DNA from: Comamonadaceae bacterium 2PF
GTDB taxonomy: Bacteria; Pseudomonadota; Gammaproteobacteria; Burkholderiales; Burkholderiaceae_C
Length of the DNA stretch: 64,000 nucleotides
Reading direction: 5' to 3'
Assembly: GCA_005502875.1 (NCBI GenBank)
Contig: SCMV01000013.1
Span: forward strand, 1 to 64,000
Under the pieces are notes generated by a model. It searched no databases, was not told the origin of the DNA, and worked only from the letters and a program-made list of their open reading frames with translations. Shown in pieces: positions 19,081-27,932 of the stretch. Position 1 is the first letter of the stretch. Each line of letters begins with the position of its first letter. Made by a program: the position numbers and the translations under genes.

Positions 19081-20436
19081 TCAGCGGCCCAGCAGGATGT
19101 TGTTGACGTTGACCAGCACGTAGAAGAACAGGATGGTGCCGATCGCCCAGAAAAAGGTGCGCGAGCGCCAGGGCAGGGTGGCGGCCAGTGCAACGCCCTG
19201 GGCCGTGCCCTGCAGTTGCTTGCACACGGCGTTCCAGATGCCGATGCTGATCACCAGCAGGATGAACAGTTGAGGCTCGAACGCGCGGGAAAGGAACATG
19301 CTGCAAACAAAGAACCCGATGAAGGACATCTTGGCTCGGGTCGCCCAGAGCTGCTCATCGGTGCCTGGCAGGGCGGCGTCGGCCGCCCGGCTGAGTTGCG
19401 TGAACACCATCAGCACCAGTCCCAGCCAGACCCAGTAGCCCAGCAGGCCCAGCTCCCCGAAACAGACCACCAGGGTGTTGTGAGCGGTGTGGGTGTGGTG
19501 GTCGCTGAAGCGGTGATAGCCGACCCCCGCCACAGGGTGGTAGGTCAGCATGTTCAGGCCTTGGGCCCAGGCTTCGATGCGCCCACCTGCCGATTCGTCT
19601 TTGGAGGAGACGGCCCGTCCGCCGGTGAAGTTCAGCGCCATCGCGCCCACGAAGATGCCAACGACCAGGCCAGCGGTCAGCACGTTGCCCAGGCGCTTGC
19701 GCACCGTCAGGAAAAAGAGCGAGCTCAAGCCCAGCAGGGCGCCGCGAGAGCGTGTCAGGTAGATGGTGTAGAGCAGGAGGCTGACCGTTGGGGCGATGAG
19801 CAGGAGGTTGCGCATCGCGTGCCCAGGCTGCCAGAACGTCAGCAGCAGGGGCAGGAAGCACACCATGGTCTGTGCGTAGTCGTTGGGATCGCCCAGAAAT
19901 CCCACGGAGCGGATGCGCCAGAGGTAGCGCCCGGAGGTGTCGAGCACGGGGATGTCGTTGCTTTCGATCACGGCCGCGAAGCCGCTGTCCGGGCCGGTGC
20001 CGTTTTCCTTCATGGTCAAGGTGTCGACCATGAAGCCGGTGTGATAGCAGGCCACGCTCATGATCCCCAGGATGGCCAGGCAGCCGATGATGGTTTTCGT
20101 CAACCTCTTGACCCGCTCCATGCTGGTGAGGTTCATGCCCGAGATGAAGAACAGCATCGGCGTGGGCAGGAAAGCGATCAGCGAACCGATGGCGTCGCCA
20201 AACCCGGCCGCCAGCAGCGACGACAGGAACACCATGCCGATGATCCCCCACATCAGCCGCTGGTGCTGTTTGCTGAGTGCGCTGCCGCCTTGCTTTTTGA
20301 GGTCGGCGATGGACAGGCCGAGCACGATCAGCATGAGCAGCAGCATCGGCCGCAGCGGTGCCAACTCGGGGGCAAAGAGCTCGAAGACGCGCAGGTACGA
20401 CAGCGCCATCAGCAGCAGGTACAGCTTGAACGTCAT
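19081..20436 (-). CDS. O-antigen ligase/polymerase family membrane protein (Wzy/WaaL-like)
   Basis: 451 residues with about eleven helices and a large periplasmic loop containing TRSRGALLGL, GGRIEAWAQGLNML and HNTLVVCFGELGLLGYW, the Wzy_C region shared by O-antigen ligases and Wzy polymerases. Within an exopolysaccharide cluster a repeat-unit polymerase role is more likely than lipid A ligation; sequence alone does not decide. Its start overlaps the upstream acyltransferase stop by 4 bases. Confidence 0.87.
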   Translation of the reverse strand: MTFKLYLLLMALSYLRVFELFAPELAPLRPMLLLMLIVLGLSIADLKKQGGSALSKQHQRLMWGIIGMVFLSSLLAAGFGDAIGSLIAFLPTPMLFFISGMNLTSMERVKRLTKTIIGCLAILGIMSVACYHTGFMVDTLTMKENGTGPDSGFAAVIESNDIPVLDTSGRYLWRIRSVGFLGDPNDYAQTMVCFLPLLLTFWQPGHAMRNLLLIAPTVSLLLYTIYLTRSRGALLGLSSLFFLTVRKRLGNVLTAGLVVGIFVGAMALNFTGGRAVSSKDESAGGRIEAWAQGLNMLTYHPVAGVGYHRFSDHHTHTAHNTLVVCFGELGLLGYWVWLGLVLMVFTQLSRAADAALPGTDEQLWATRAKMSFIGFFVCSMFLSRAFEPQLFILLVISIGIWNAVCKQLQGTAQGVALAATLPWRSRTFFWAIGTILFFYVLVNVNNILLGR

Positions 20437-21575
20437 GGCGTTTGGGCTGTTGACCGGGCTGGCGAGCCGTGCAGGCGCTCTTTCAGCCTCAGGAAGGGCT
20501 GCTCGATGAAGCGATAGGAAAGCCAGGCGGCCCCGAAGCTCAGCAGCAGGTTGAGCGGAAAGCGCGTTTCCCAGCTGTCAACCAGGAAGTACAGGAAGGG
20601 CTCTTGCCAGAGGTAGAGCGAGTAGCTCATGGCGCCGATCAGGGCCACAGGCTTGAGGTTGGCGATGCGTCCGGCCCATGAGCCTGGTGTGCGCACCAGG
20701 TGCTGAAGGATGATGACGATGCCCAGGTTGCTCAGGACCTGGCCGGCGACGAAGGCGAAGGGCCGCGACACCAGTGCCGAGGCGTACGCCGCGCCGATGA
20801 GCAGGCCGCCCAGGGCCAGTGGTGCCATCGGGTGCGTCAGGAATGCCTTGATGCGTGGCATGGCGCTCAACTTGGCATGGAGCATGGCTGCCAGGCAGCC
20901 CATGGCCAGGGCGTCGGCGATCGCCTGGAACTCGCGGTTGAACGCGATCTCGGGGGCGTCTGTCCAAAGGTGCATGGCCAAGCGGATGAGCGGGCACAGC
21001 ACGATCGCGCCAACGGCCACGCTCAGGCTGCGGCTCAGCCCGGCGATCACCAGCACAAAAGGCCAAAGCAGGTAGAACTGCTCCTCCACCGACAGCGACC
21101 ACAGGTGGTTGTAGTACCAGTTGTAGTCGTGGTTGTAGTTGGCGGTGAAGGTCACTGCGTGCAGGAGGTGGCGCAGGGGTGCACCTTCGTCCTGGGTGCG
21201 ATTGGGCACGCTCAGCGAGAGGTCGATCCAGCCGAGCTGGAAGGCCAGCCAGATCAGGCCGATGTAGGCGAAGGCGGCCGGCAGGATGCGGTAGGCGCGC
21301 CTGAGGTAGAACTGCCCGAGGTCGATGCGCCCCGTGCGCGCGTGCTCGCGCAGCAGCAAGGTGGTGATCAGAAAGCCCGAGATCAGGAAGAAAAACCGCA
21401 CCCCGATGTTGCCCAGCGAGGTGATGGCCGGCTTGTCCAGCCACAGCGGGGCGCCGTGCGTGGCCGCCACGTGTCCGATCAGGACCAGCAAAACGGAGAA
21501 GGCGCGCAAGCCATCCAGTGAGGGGATGTGTCCGCTCAGGTCTGGAGGGGTGATGGCCTGGCGCTGGCTGCTCAT
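20433..21575 (-). CDS. Acyltransferase 3 family membrane protein (OafA-like)
   Basis: 380 residues with about ten membrane helices. IPSLDGLRAFSVLLVLIGHV gives the catalytic His; FYLRRAYRILPAAF and WSLSVEEQFYLLWP follow. It is the second acyltransferase-3 protein of the operon, clearly diverged from the one at 16768-17901, so the two may acylate different positions or sugars. Both ends overlap neighbours by 4 bases (ATGA), a strong operon signal. Confidence 0.88.
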   Translation of the reverse strand: MSSQRQAITPPDLSGHIPSLDGLRAFSVLLVLIGHVAATHGAPLWLDKPAITSLGNIGVRFFFLISGFLITTLLLREHARTGRIDLGQFYLRRAYRILPAAFAYIGLIWLAFQLGWIDLSLSVPNRTQDEGAPLRHLLHAVTFTANYNHDYNWYYNHLWSLSVEEQFYLLWPFVLVIAGLSRSLSVAVGAIVLCPLIRLAMHLWTDAPEIAFNREFQAIADALAMGCLAAMLHAKLSAMPRIKAFLTHPMAPLALGGLLIGAAYASALVSRPFAFVAGQVLSNLGIVIILQHLVRTPGSWAGRIANLKPVALIGAMSYSLYLWQEPFLYFLVDSWETRFPLNLLLSFGAAWLSYRFIEQPFLRLKERLHGSPARSTAQTP

Positions 21576-22636
21576 GGTTGGCCCCCCGAGGACGGCTTTG
21601 CCAGGATGGCCGCGCTCAGTTGCTCAGCCAGCAAGCGCGCACCTTCATCGGTGAAGTGCACGAAGTCGGCATAGTGCTGGGGCCCAGGTGGCACGGCCTT
21701 TCGGATGTCGACCAGGATGGCTTGCGGCTCGCTGCTTGCCACGCGCTGCACGACCTGGTTGGCGCGCGCCTCCATGTCGAGGAAGCCAGCCTCCGACAGG
21801 TCGGGGTAGAAGCGCCGCCAGGCCACCAGCATCGGGCGGTTTTCCGGGGTGATTTGGTCGCCGAAGTAATTTCCATGGGTCACCAAGACCGGCATGGCAC
21901 CGGCGCGGCGAGCCCGTTCGACCACGCAGCGCAAGTCCTTCTCGAAGGCTTGCAGGGCGGTTTCCGGCAACCGATCGATGACCTGGATTTCTCGCGTGGC
22001 CCGCCAGATGCCGAACTCCTTGAGCGCGGTCATCACGGGCTCGGGCATCACCTGCTTGGCCACCAGCTCGACCTTGCCTTTGAGGCGCGCGTGCGGCGAG
22101 TCCTGGGTGCTCAGCTGGCTCGGCCAGGTGGCTGGCTCGTCGCAGAACGGCTTGTCCACGCCGATGTAGGCCGCCGGCGTCGGGTAGACGATGAGGTGGC
22201 TGGCGGGCGCCTGCCGGAGGATGCGATCAAGGTAGCCCATGCGGCCGATACGCAGCCCGGGCACGGCCGCGTTGAGCACGTTGTAGGTGCCGGGTTGGGC
22301 GGCATCGAGCACGCGGGCCAGCTGGCGCGGGTACTCCTGATCGGGGCTTTCGTAGATGCCGAAGGACTCGGAGGCGCCGTAGACGAGGATGTTGCGCCGC
22401 CCTTCGACGGGCTCGGGGCCGCGAAAGCCGAGGCTGTTCATCTGCCACTTGCCGAAGTGGGCGCCGGGCTTGCCGGCCTTGACCCCGGGGGCGCTGACAA
22501 AGACGGTGTCGATGTCGTGGTTGCCGGCAAGCGGGGCGCCCTCGCGCACCCAGTCGTCCAGGCGCGCCAGGGCCTCCAGCGTCAGCAGGAAGATCAGGCT
22601 GTAGGCCACCCAGCGGGCCACGGATCGCATGCTCAT
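21572..22636 (-). CDS. SGNH/GDSL-like hydrolase family protein with N-terminal anchor
   Basis: 354 residues. One N-terminal helix (about 10-22) anchors a periplasmic domain. NILVYGASESFG (around 83-93) is the block I GDSL-like serine motif, and HYADFVHFTDEGARLLA near the C-terminus provides the Asp-His pair. It follows the MBOAT gene after only 3 bases. Paired MBOAT and SGNH/AlgJ-like proteins act together in polysaccharide O-acetylation: the MBOAT brings the acyl group across the membrane and the SGNH enzyme places it. That partnership is inference from family and context. Confidence 0.78.
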   Translation of the reverse strand: MSMRSVARWVAYSLIFLLTLEALARLDDWVREGAPLAGNHDIDTVFVSAPGVKAGKPGAHFGKWQMNSLGFRGPEPVEGRRNILVYGASESFGIYESPDQEYPRQLARVLDAAQPGTYNVLNAAVPGLRIGRMGYLDRILRQAPASHLIVYPTPAAYIGVDKPFCDEPATWPSQLSTQDSPHARLKGKVELVAKQVMPEPVMTALKEFGIWRATREIQVIDRLPETALQAFEKDLRCVVERARRAGAMPVLVTHGNYFGDQITPENRPMLVAWRRFYPDLSEAGFLDMEARANQVVQRVASSEPQAILVDIRKAVPPGPQHYADFVHFTDEGARLLAEQLSAAILAKPSSGGQP

Positions 22637-22639
22637 GAC

Positions 22640-24070
22640 TCAGAACTGGAAGTAGACGAAGGACTGGGGCGTGCCACCCAGGAAGACCGCCGCATAGAGC
22701 ATGCCGGCGTACAGCACGGGCTTGAGCCACCCCGGGATGATGGGCAGGCGCATGAACTGGAGCTCGCCGCTGCGCCACTGCAGCCATTGCACGATCACCA
22801 GGGGCAGGGCGTACAGGCCGATCGTTTGCAGGCTGGCCGTGTCCAGCCCTTCAAGGGGGTTGCTCAGTGCGCCGCTCATGCCGATCACCTGGTCCAAAGA
22901 CGTGGCCCGAAACAGCAGCCAGCCATAGCAGGTCATCGCGAACATGCTGGCGATGTGCAGCGCCAGCCACAGCGCGCGGGGCAAAGGAATGGCCTGCTCG
23001 AGGCGGTCCAGGTAAGGGCTCAGGTAGCGGTGGATGCACAGCAGCGCACCGTGATAGAAGCCCCAGAGCACGAAGTTCCAGGCCGCACCGTGCCACAGCC
23101 CGCCCAGCACCATCGTGATCATCAGGTTGCGGTACGTGAAGAAGGTGCCACCCCGGTTGCCGCCCAGCGACTTGTAGAGGTAGTCGCGCAGCCACTGTGA
23201 CAGGCTGATGTGCCAGCGCCGCCAGAAGTCGGACGGGTTGGTCGCGAAGTAGGGCAGGTTGAAGTTCAGGGTGAACTCGAAGCCCATGATCTTGGCGATG
23301 CCGCGCGCGATGTCGGTGTAGCCCGAGAAGTCGCCGTAGATCTGAAAGGTGAAAGCCAGCACGCCGACCAGCACCTCGCCGCCGGTCGGGTCGGGTTTGC
23401 TGAAGACCTGGTCGGCGATGGGCGCCAGGTTATCGGCCAGGAAGACCTTCTTGAAGAAGCCCCACATGATGAGGTGCAGGCCGTCTTCCCACTGCTGGCG
23501 GTTGGTGCGCCGGGGGTTCAGCACCTGGGGCAACAGGGAGGAGGCGCGCTGGATCGGGCCTGCCACCAGGTGCGGGAAGTACAGCACGCCCAGGAAGAAG
23601 TCCCAGAACGTGCCCGAGGGGTGCAACTCGCCCCGGTAGACGTCGATGGTGTAGGACAGGGCCTGGAAGGTGTAGAACGAGATCGCCACCGGCAGCACGA
23701 TGTTGAGCGTGTGCACGGACACCTCGAAGCCCAGCGCGGTCAGCACCGCCGAGGTCGACTCAATGAAGAAGTTACAGTACTTGAAAAAGCCCAGCAGCGA
23801 CAGGTTCGAGACCACGCTGATCCAGACCAGGCGCTTGCGCTCGGCTTCCGGGCCCTTTGCCTTGTGCGAGGCCTCCAGCTTGCCTGCGATCCAATAATCC
23901 AGGCCGGTGGTGCACAGCAGGGGCAGCAGGAAGCGCCAGTCCCAGCTCGCATAGAAGAAGCAGCTGGCCAGCACCAGGAAGGTGTTCTGCTGCTTGTGAG
24001 GCAGCAGGTAGTACACGATCAGGACGATCGGCAGGAAGAGAAAGAGGAACTCGACGGAGTTGAACAGCAT
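22640..24070 (-). CDS. MBOAT family O-acyltransferase (AlgI-like)
   Basis: 476 residues, polytopic. The AlgI/DltB-type core is visible: DFWRRWHISLSQWLRDYLY with His287, and GGLWHGAAWNF with His327, the invariant MBOAT histidine. Length matches AlgI (about 460-520). The family supplies acetyl groups for O-acetylation of alginate and related exopolysaccharides. It is followed at once by the SGNH protein, its probable periplasmic partner, and preceded by a GT2 gene 15 bases away. Confidence 0.9.
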   Translation of the reverse strand: MLFNSVEFLFLFLPIVLIVYYLLPHKQQNTFLVLASCFFYASWDWRFLLPLLCTTGLDYWIAGKLEASHKAKGPEAERKRLVWISVVSNLSLLGFFKYCNFFIESTSAVLTALGFEVSVHTLNIVLPVAISFYTFQALSYTIDVYRGELHPSGTFWDFFLGVLYFPHLVAGPIQRASSLLPQVLNPRRTNRQQWEDGLHLIMWGFFKKVFLADNLAPIADQVFSKPDPTGGEVLVGVLAFTFQIYGDFSGYTDIARGIAKIMGFEFTLNFNLPYFATNPSDFWRRWHISLSQWLRDYLYKSLGGNRGGTFFTYRNLMITMVLGGLWHGAAWNFVLWGFYHGALLCIHRYLSPYLDRLEQAIPLPRALWLALHIASMFAMTCYGWLLFRATSLDQVIGMSGALSNPLEGLDTASLQTIGLYALPLVIVQWLQWRSGELQFMRLPIIPGWLKPVLYAGMLYAAVFLGGTPQSFVYFQF

Positions 24071-24085
24071 CGCGTGCTCCGTGGG

Positions 24086-25300
24086 TCAGCGGGCCGTGCG
24101 GCGCCAGGTTCCCTGCTGGGTGCCACGCGCGTACCGGATCGAAGCCAACAGGAAGGCCCAGTTCAGGGCGAAAAAGAAGGTGGGCAGTTTGGCAAGGCGT
24201 GGCAGCGCCGCGCCAGCGCTGCTGCGCCGATACCACCACGACACCAGGGCGTAGCCCAGCACCTGCAGCAGCGCCCAGCCCTGCCACAACTGCTGCTGCG
24301 GACCTGGCATGGCCGACAGCACCAGGCTGGCGAGCAGGGCAGCCAGCAGCAGGTGCGGGGTCAGCCAGCGCAGCACCTTGTGCGACACATACGCGAAGCG
24401 GGTGGCCCCGTTGGTGCGAGTCAGGAACTCCGGGTGTTCGAACAGCGCCTGGAAATTGCCCACCCCGATGCGCAGGCGCCGGTGGTGTTCTTCCGAGATG
24501 TTCTCGGGCGTGTCTTCTTCGGCCCAGGCGGACGGGTCGTAGGCCATGCGCTTGCCACTGGCGCTCACGTGCATGCCGATGAGGAAGTCGTCGCAGATGG
24601 CGTTGCTCGCCAGCTCGGGCCAAAGCTCGCGGCGCACCGCGTAGATGGCGCCGTTGGCGCCCAGCAGCCCGCCGATGCGACCCTCAAAGAACTTGAGCGC
24701 CTGCTCGACGCGCCAATACAGGCTGTCCTGGTTTTGCCCTGCGTTGCCCAGCAGGCGCAGTTCGCCGCTGACCCCGCCCAGGCCAGGGTCGTTGAACCAG
24801 CCCACCAGGCGCCGGATGGCCTGGCGGTCGAAGAACGTGTTGGCGTCGGAAAACACCACGATGGGCGCGGTGACCCGACCGCGCAGGTCGTTGAGCACGT
24901 TGGCCTTGCCGCGGTTGACCTCGAAGAGGTGGGCTTTCAGCCGTGCGTCGTTGAAGCCGCGCAGGATCTCGGCGGTGCGGTCGCGGCTGCCATCGGAGCC
25001 GATGTGGATGCTCAGCTTGTCGGCAGGGTAGTCCTGCTCGAGCAGGTTCACGACGCGGGCGTGGATGTGTCGCTCTTCGTTGTAGGCAGCGATCACCACG
25101 GCGACCTCGGGCAGATCCTGGCCTGGCGTGCAGTCCTGGCGGCGGCGTTCGGCTTTGCCCATCACGAAGCGCAGGTCGTTCTTGAGCTGATGCAGCGCAG
25201 CGATCAGGGCCAGCAACACCGGGTAGCCGGCGTAGCTGTACACCACGAGGGCCCAGCCCCCGAGTGCGATGCCAACCAGGGTCAGCGTCGCCGCATTCAT
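24086..25300 (-). CDS. GT2 membrane glycosyltransferase (processive-synthase-like)
   Basis: 404 residues. An N-terminal helix, then the GT-A domain with VAVVIAAYNEE, GSDGSRD (donor site), FSDANTFF (DxD-like) and EEDTPENISEEHHRRLRIGVGN, where the last part stands in the position of the Q/RxxRW acceptor motif of cellulose/hyaluronan synthases in a divergent form. C-terminal helices follow. It may elongate the polymer or add a single residue. It overlaps the upstream gene by 4 bases (ATGA). Confidence 0.85.
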   Translation of the reverse strand: MNAATLTLVGIALGGWALVVYSYAGYPVLLALIAALHQLKNDLRFVMGKAERRRQDCTPGQDLPEVAVVIAAYNEERHIHARVVNLLEQDYPADKLSIHIGSDGSRDRTAEILRGFNDARLKAHLFEVNRGKANVLNDLRGRVTAPIVVFSDANTFFDRQAIRRLVGWFNDPGLGGVSGELRLLGNAGQNQDSLYWRVEQALKFFEGRIGGLLGANGAIYAVRRELWPELASNAICDDFLIGMHVSASGKRMAYDPSAWAEEDTPENISEEHHRRLRIGVGNFQALFEHPEFLTRTNGATRFAYVSHKVLRWLTPHLLLAALLASLVLSAMPGPQQQLWQGWALLQVLGYALVSWWYRRSSAGAALPRLAKLPTFFFALNWAFLLASIRYARGTQQGTWRRTAR

Positions 25301-26481
25301 GCGTCCACCCGTGGGGCGTAAGCCGGACGGGGGATCACGTGATCACGGTAGGCGTTGGGGTCTCCCGTGAGGCCCTGCTCGGCCGCCTTGACGATGTTGT
25401 ACATCTCCCGCGCGCTCACGTAGTGCAGCTTCCAGTCGCGGCCGCAGTTGTACTTCGTCTCCATGTAGGTGAAGCAGTCGTCCATGGCGGGGCCCAGCAG
25501 CGTGGGCATGTCGGGCTCTTGCGTGCCGTGGGTGTGCACCTTGACGAAGATCCACTCGGGGCGGCCCTTGACGTGGATGCCGGTCTCCACCCAGGCGTCG
25601 ACGCGCTGGCGGGTCGGCGGGTTGTTGGTGCGCACGTCGCTGTTTTCGATGCGCGGGATGAGGCCCAGCTTGCGTTTCTTGAAGTCGAAAGTCAGCGGAC
25701 CTTGGATGATCATCAGGTCGCCGCTGGGGGGCGTGCCCACGCGCACCGGCACACCATGGTCGTGTGAACGAGGGCGGTCCGGGTCGTCCTTGGCGTAGTA
25801 GATCTGGTTGATCGTGACCGTCTGACAGGGGTTGGGCGCGGCAGGCAGGGTGTAGTCGGCGTAGCATCCCTCTTCGCGCAGGATGATGAGCTCGTTGTTG
25901 ACGCCGCAGCCCGTGCCGTCCGGGTGGGCGTTGTCGAGCGCCCAGTTGCCGTGGATGAAGGCCCAGCGGGCCTGGCCCGTCACCGGGTCAACGGGTAGGG
26001 CGTCGTGGCGGTCGATCAGGGTGCGGGTGAAGCGCTGAAGCTTCTCGCGCAGGCCGGCTTCGGTGTCGTCCTCGTGGTGGAGGTGGATCTCGATCTCGCC
26101 CAGGCGCATGCGGCACAGCTCGACGATGTCATCGAGGTGCTCGGGGCGGTATTCTTCTTCCGGGTAGAAGAAGGTGTGCACGGGCGGGAAGCCATCGGCG
26201 TCGCGGTGCTTGGCACACAACTCGGGGTAGCGCTGCTTCCACTCCAGCACGCGCTTGCGCTCGACCTCGTAAGTGGGGCGGGCCCAGGCCGGCTCGTAGT
26301 GGTCGACGAAGCAGAACATCAGGTGGCGCGTGACGCCTTGCGGGGCGGGCTCGCGCCAATCCTGTTTCAGCCACGAGCTGAACCAGATGCCGATGTGACG
26401 GTTGCGGACTTCTCGCGCCAGGACGGCGACGGCGGCCAGGAACACCGCTGCAACCAGACCCAATCCCCAGTAGATGTGCAT
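25297..26481 (-). CDS. Unrecognised membrane-anchored protein with deacetylase-like motifs
   Basis: 394 residues from the ATG at 26481; an open frame continues upstream to 26967 but overlaps the divergent glycosyltransferase. One N-terminal helix (about 5-22) anchors a soluble domain. Spaced His/Asp motifs are visible: FVDHYEP at 58-64, HTFFYP at 102-107, HLHHEDDT at 133-140, FIHGNWALDN at 175-184. This order recalls NodB-type polysaccharide deacetylases (Asp/His early, HxxxH-like later), but I cannot place it in a named family. It is the first gene of the nine-gene operon, so polysaccharide deacetylation or hydrolysis is a reasonable guess only. No strong ribosome-binding site is seen. Confidence 0.7.
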   Translation of the reverse strand: MHIYWGLGLVAAVFLAAVAVLAREVRNRHIGIWFSSWLKQDWREPAPQGVTRHLMFCFVDHYEPAWARPTYEVERKRVLEWKQRYPELCAKHRDADGFPPVHTFFYPEEEYRPEHLDDIVELCRMRLGEIEIHLHHEDDTEAGLREKLQRFTRTLIDRHDALPVDPVTGQARWAFIHGNWALDNAHPDGTGCGVNNELIILREEGCYADYTLPAAPNPCQTVTINQIYYAKDDPDRPRSHDHGVPVRVGTPPSGDLMIIQGPLTFDFKKRKLGLIPRIENSDVRTNNPPTRQRVDAWVETGIHVKGRPEWIFVKVHTHGTQEPDMPTLLGPAMDDCFTYMETKYNCGRDWKLHYVSAREMYNIVKAAEQGLTGDPNAYRDHVIPRPAYAPRVDA

Positions 26482-26682
26482 GTTCAATCGCGGCAGACTC
26501 AAAAGGTGGCAATGAACGCGGGTGCATCGCCGTGCGAGTCGATGCGCGCGGGCCATGCCCTTTTGCCGCAGGACGGCGGCGGCCCGTGGACACGGGGAGT
26601 GCGCGGATGATAGCGGAGATTGCCTGGGGGGCAGACCGTATGATTGAGGGGGAAAACGGACCACAAACCGGCAATACAACAC

Positions 26683-27888
26683 ATGATCAAGCGAGTTCTG
26701 TATCACCACCGCACCCAGGGCAAGGCCGTCGAGGGCGTTCACATCCGTGGCATCACGGACGCCTTGCGGGCCGACGGCACCGTGGTGGATGTGCTGTCTT
26801 TGCCAGGGGCTGACCCTTACTCGTCGCCCAAGACGCTGTCGCCGACCAAGCAGGCCAAGTGGTGGATGAAGCTGGTCAGCCGCTTGCCCGAGCCCCTGTT
26901 CGAGCTGGTTGAGCTGGCCTACAACTTGGTGGCGGCTTACCGGGTGGGACGTTACCTGCTCAAGCACCGCGACACCGAGCTCATCTACGAGCGCTACTCG
27001 CTGTTCATGTTCGCCCCGACCCTGATCGCCCGTTGGTTTGGCGTGCCCATGATCCTGGAGATCAACGACTCGGCAACGGTCTACCGCGTGCGGCCGCTGT
27101 CTTTGTCCCGACTGGCCATCTGGCTGGAGCGCTGGACCGTGCAGCGCGCCGACGGCCTGGTTTTCGTGTCATCGGTGTTCCGCGACCGGCTGGTCAAGGC
27201 CCATGGCTGGATGGCGCCTGCCATCGTCTCGCCCAATGCAGCGAACCTGTCGCAGTTCTCCTTCACGCCCGAGCAGCGCGAGGTGGCCCGTCGCAAATGG
27301 GGGCTGGAGGGTGCCACCGTCTGCGGCTACCTCGGCGCGTTCCTGCCCTGGCACGCCATCGACCAGTTTGTTTACCGCATTGCCGATCGGCTCAAGAGCG
27401 AGCCACAGCTCAAGTTGCTGTTGATTGGCGACGGCATCACCTCGGATGAGGTGCGCCGTTTTGTCAATGAGAAGGGGCTGCAGGCTCAGGTGATCCTCAC
27501 AGGGCGCGTGGCCCACGAAGAGGTGCCTGGCTTGTTGGCGGCCATGGACCTGGCCGTGCTGCCCAGCGCTGGGGACTACACGTCACCTGTGAAGCTGTTC
27601 GAGTTCATGGCTTGCGGCATCGCCCCGATCGCGCCCGACTTCGAACCCATCAAGGAGGTGCTCAAGGTCGACGAGACGGGTTGGGTGTTCCGCGCTGGTG
27701 ACCTCGATCACGCCGTCGCTTGCGTCCTGGAGCGTGCGCGTCAGCCCGCCGAGTTGGCCCGGGTGGGGGCGGCGGCCCGCGAGTACATCGGCCGCGAGCG
27801 CCAGTGGTGCCACAACACGCGTCAGCTTGAAGCGTTCCTGCGGGACATCCAGTCGGGCAAAGCGCTGCCATGCGAAGCGCGCTCCTGA
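26683..27888 (+). CDS. GT4 family glycosyltransferase
   Basis: 401 residues from the ATG at 26683 (MIKRVLYHHR). GT-B features: N-terminal His-rich strand-loop, ILEINDSATVYRV, then VSPNAANLSQF, LLLIGDGITSDEV and SAGDYTSPVKLFEFMACG, an E/K-type nucleotide-sugar site. It is the only plus-strand glycosyltransferase of the region and is divergent from the nine-gene operon across a 201-bp intergenic stretch that must hold both promoters. A TATGAT at 26639 could be its -10 box, but no convincing -35 was found. Confidence 0.86.
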   Translation: MIKRVLYHHRTQGKAVEGVHIRGITDALRADGTVVDVLSLPGADPYSSPKTLSPTKQAKWWMKLVSRLPEPLFELVELAYNLVAAYRVGRYLLKHRDTELIYERYSLFMFAPTLIARWFGVPMILEINDSATVYRVRPLSLSRLAIWLERWTVQRADGLVFVSSVFRDRLVKAHGWMAPAIVSPNAANLSQFSFTPEQREVARRKWGLEGATVCGYLGAFLPWHAIDQFVYRIADRLKSEPQLKLLLIGDGITSDEVRRFVNEKGLQAQVILTGRVAHEEVPGLLAAMDLAVLPSAGDYTSPVKLFEFMACGIAPIAPDFEPIKEVLKVDETGWVFRAGDLDHAVACVLERARQPAELARVGAAAREYIGRERQWCHNTRQLEAFLRDIQSGKALPCEARS

Positions 27889-27932
27889 TGCCGCACTGAT
27901 GCGGAGCTGAGGCGGCGGCTGACAGCCGCCGA

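Noticed and set aside
23210-25321. 703-codon open frame on the plus strand
   Set aside because: Antisense to the MBOAT and GT2 genes; shadow composition.
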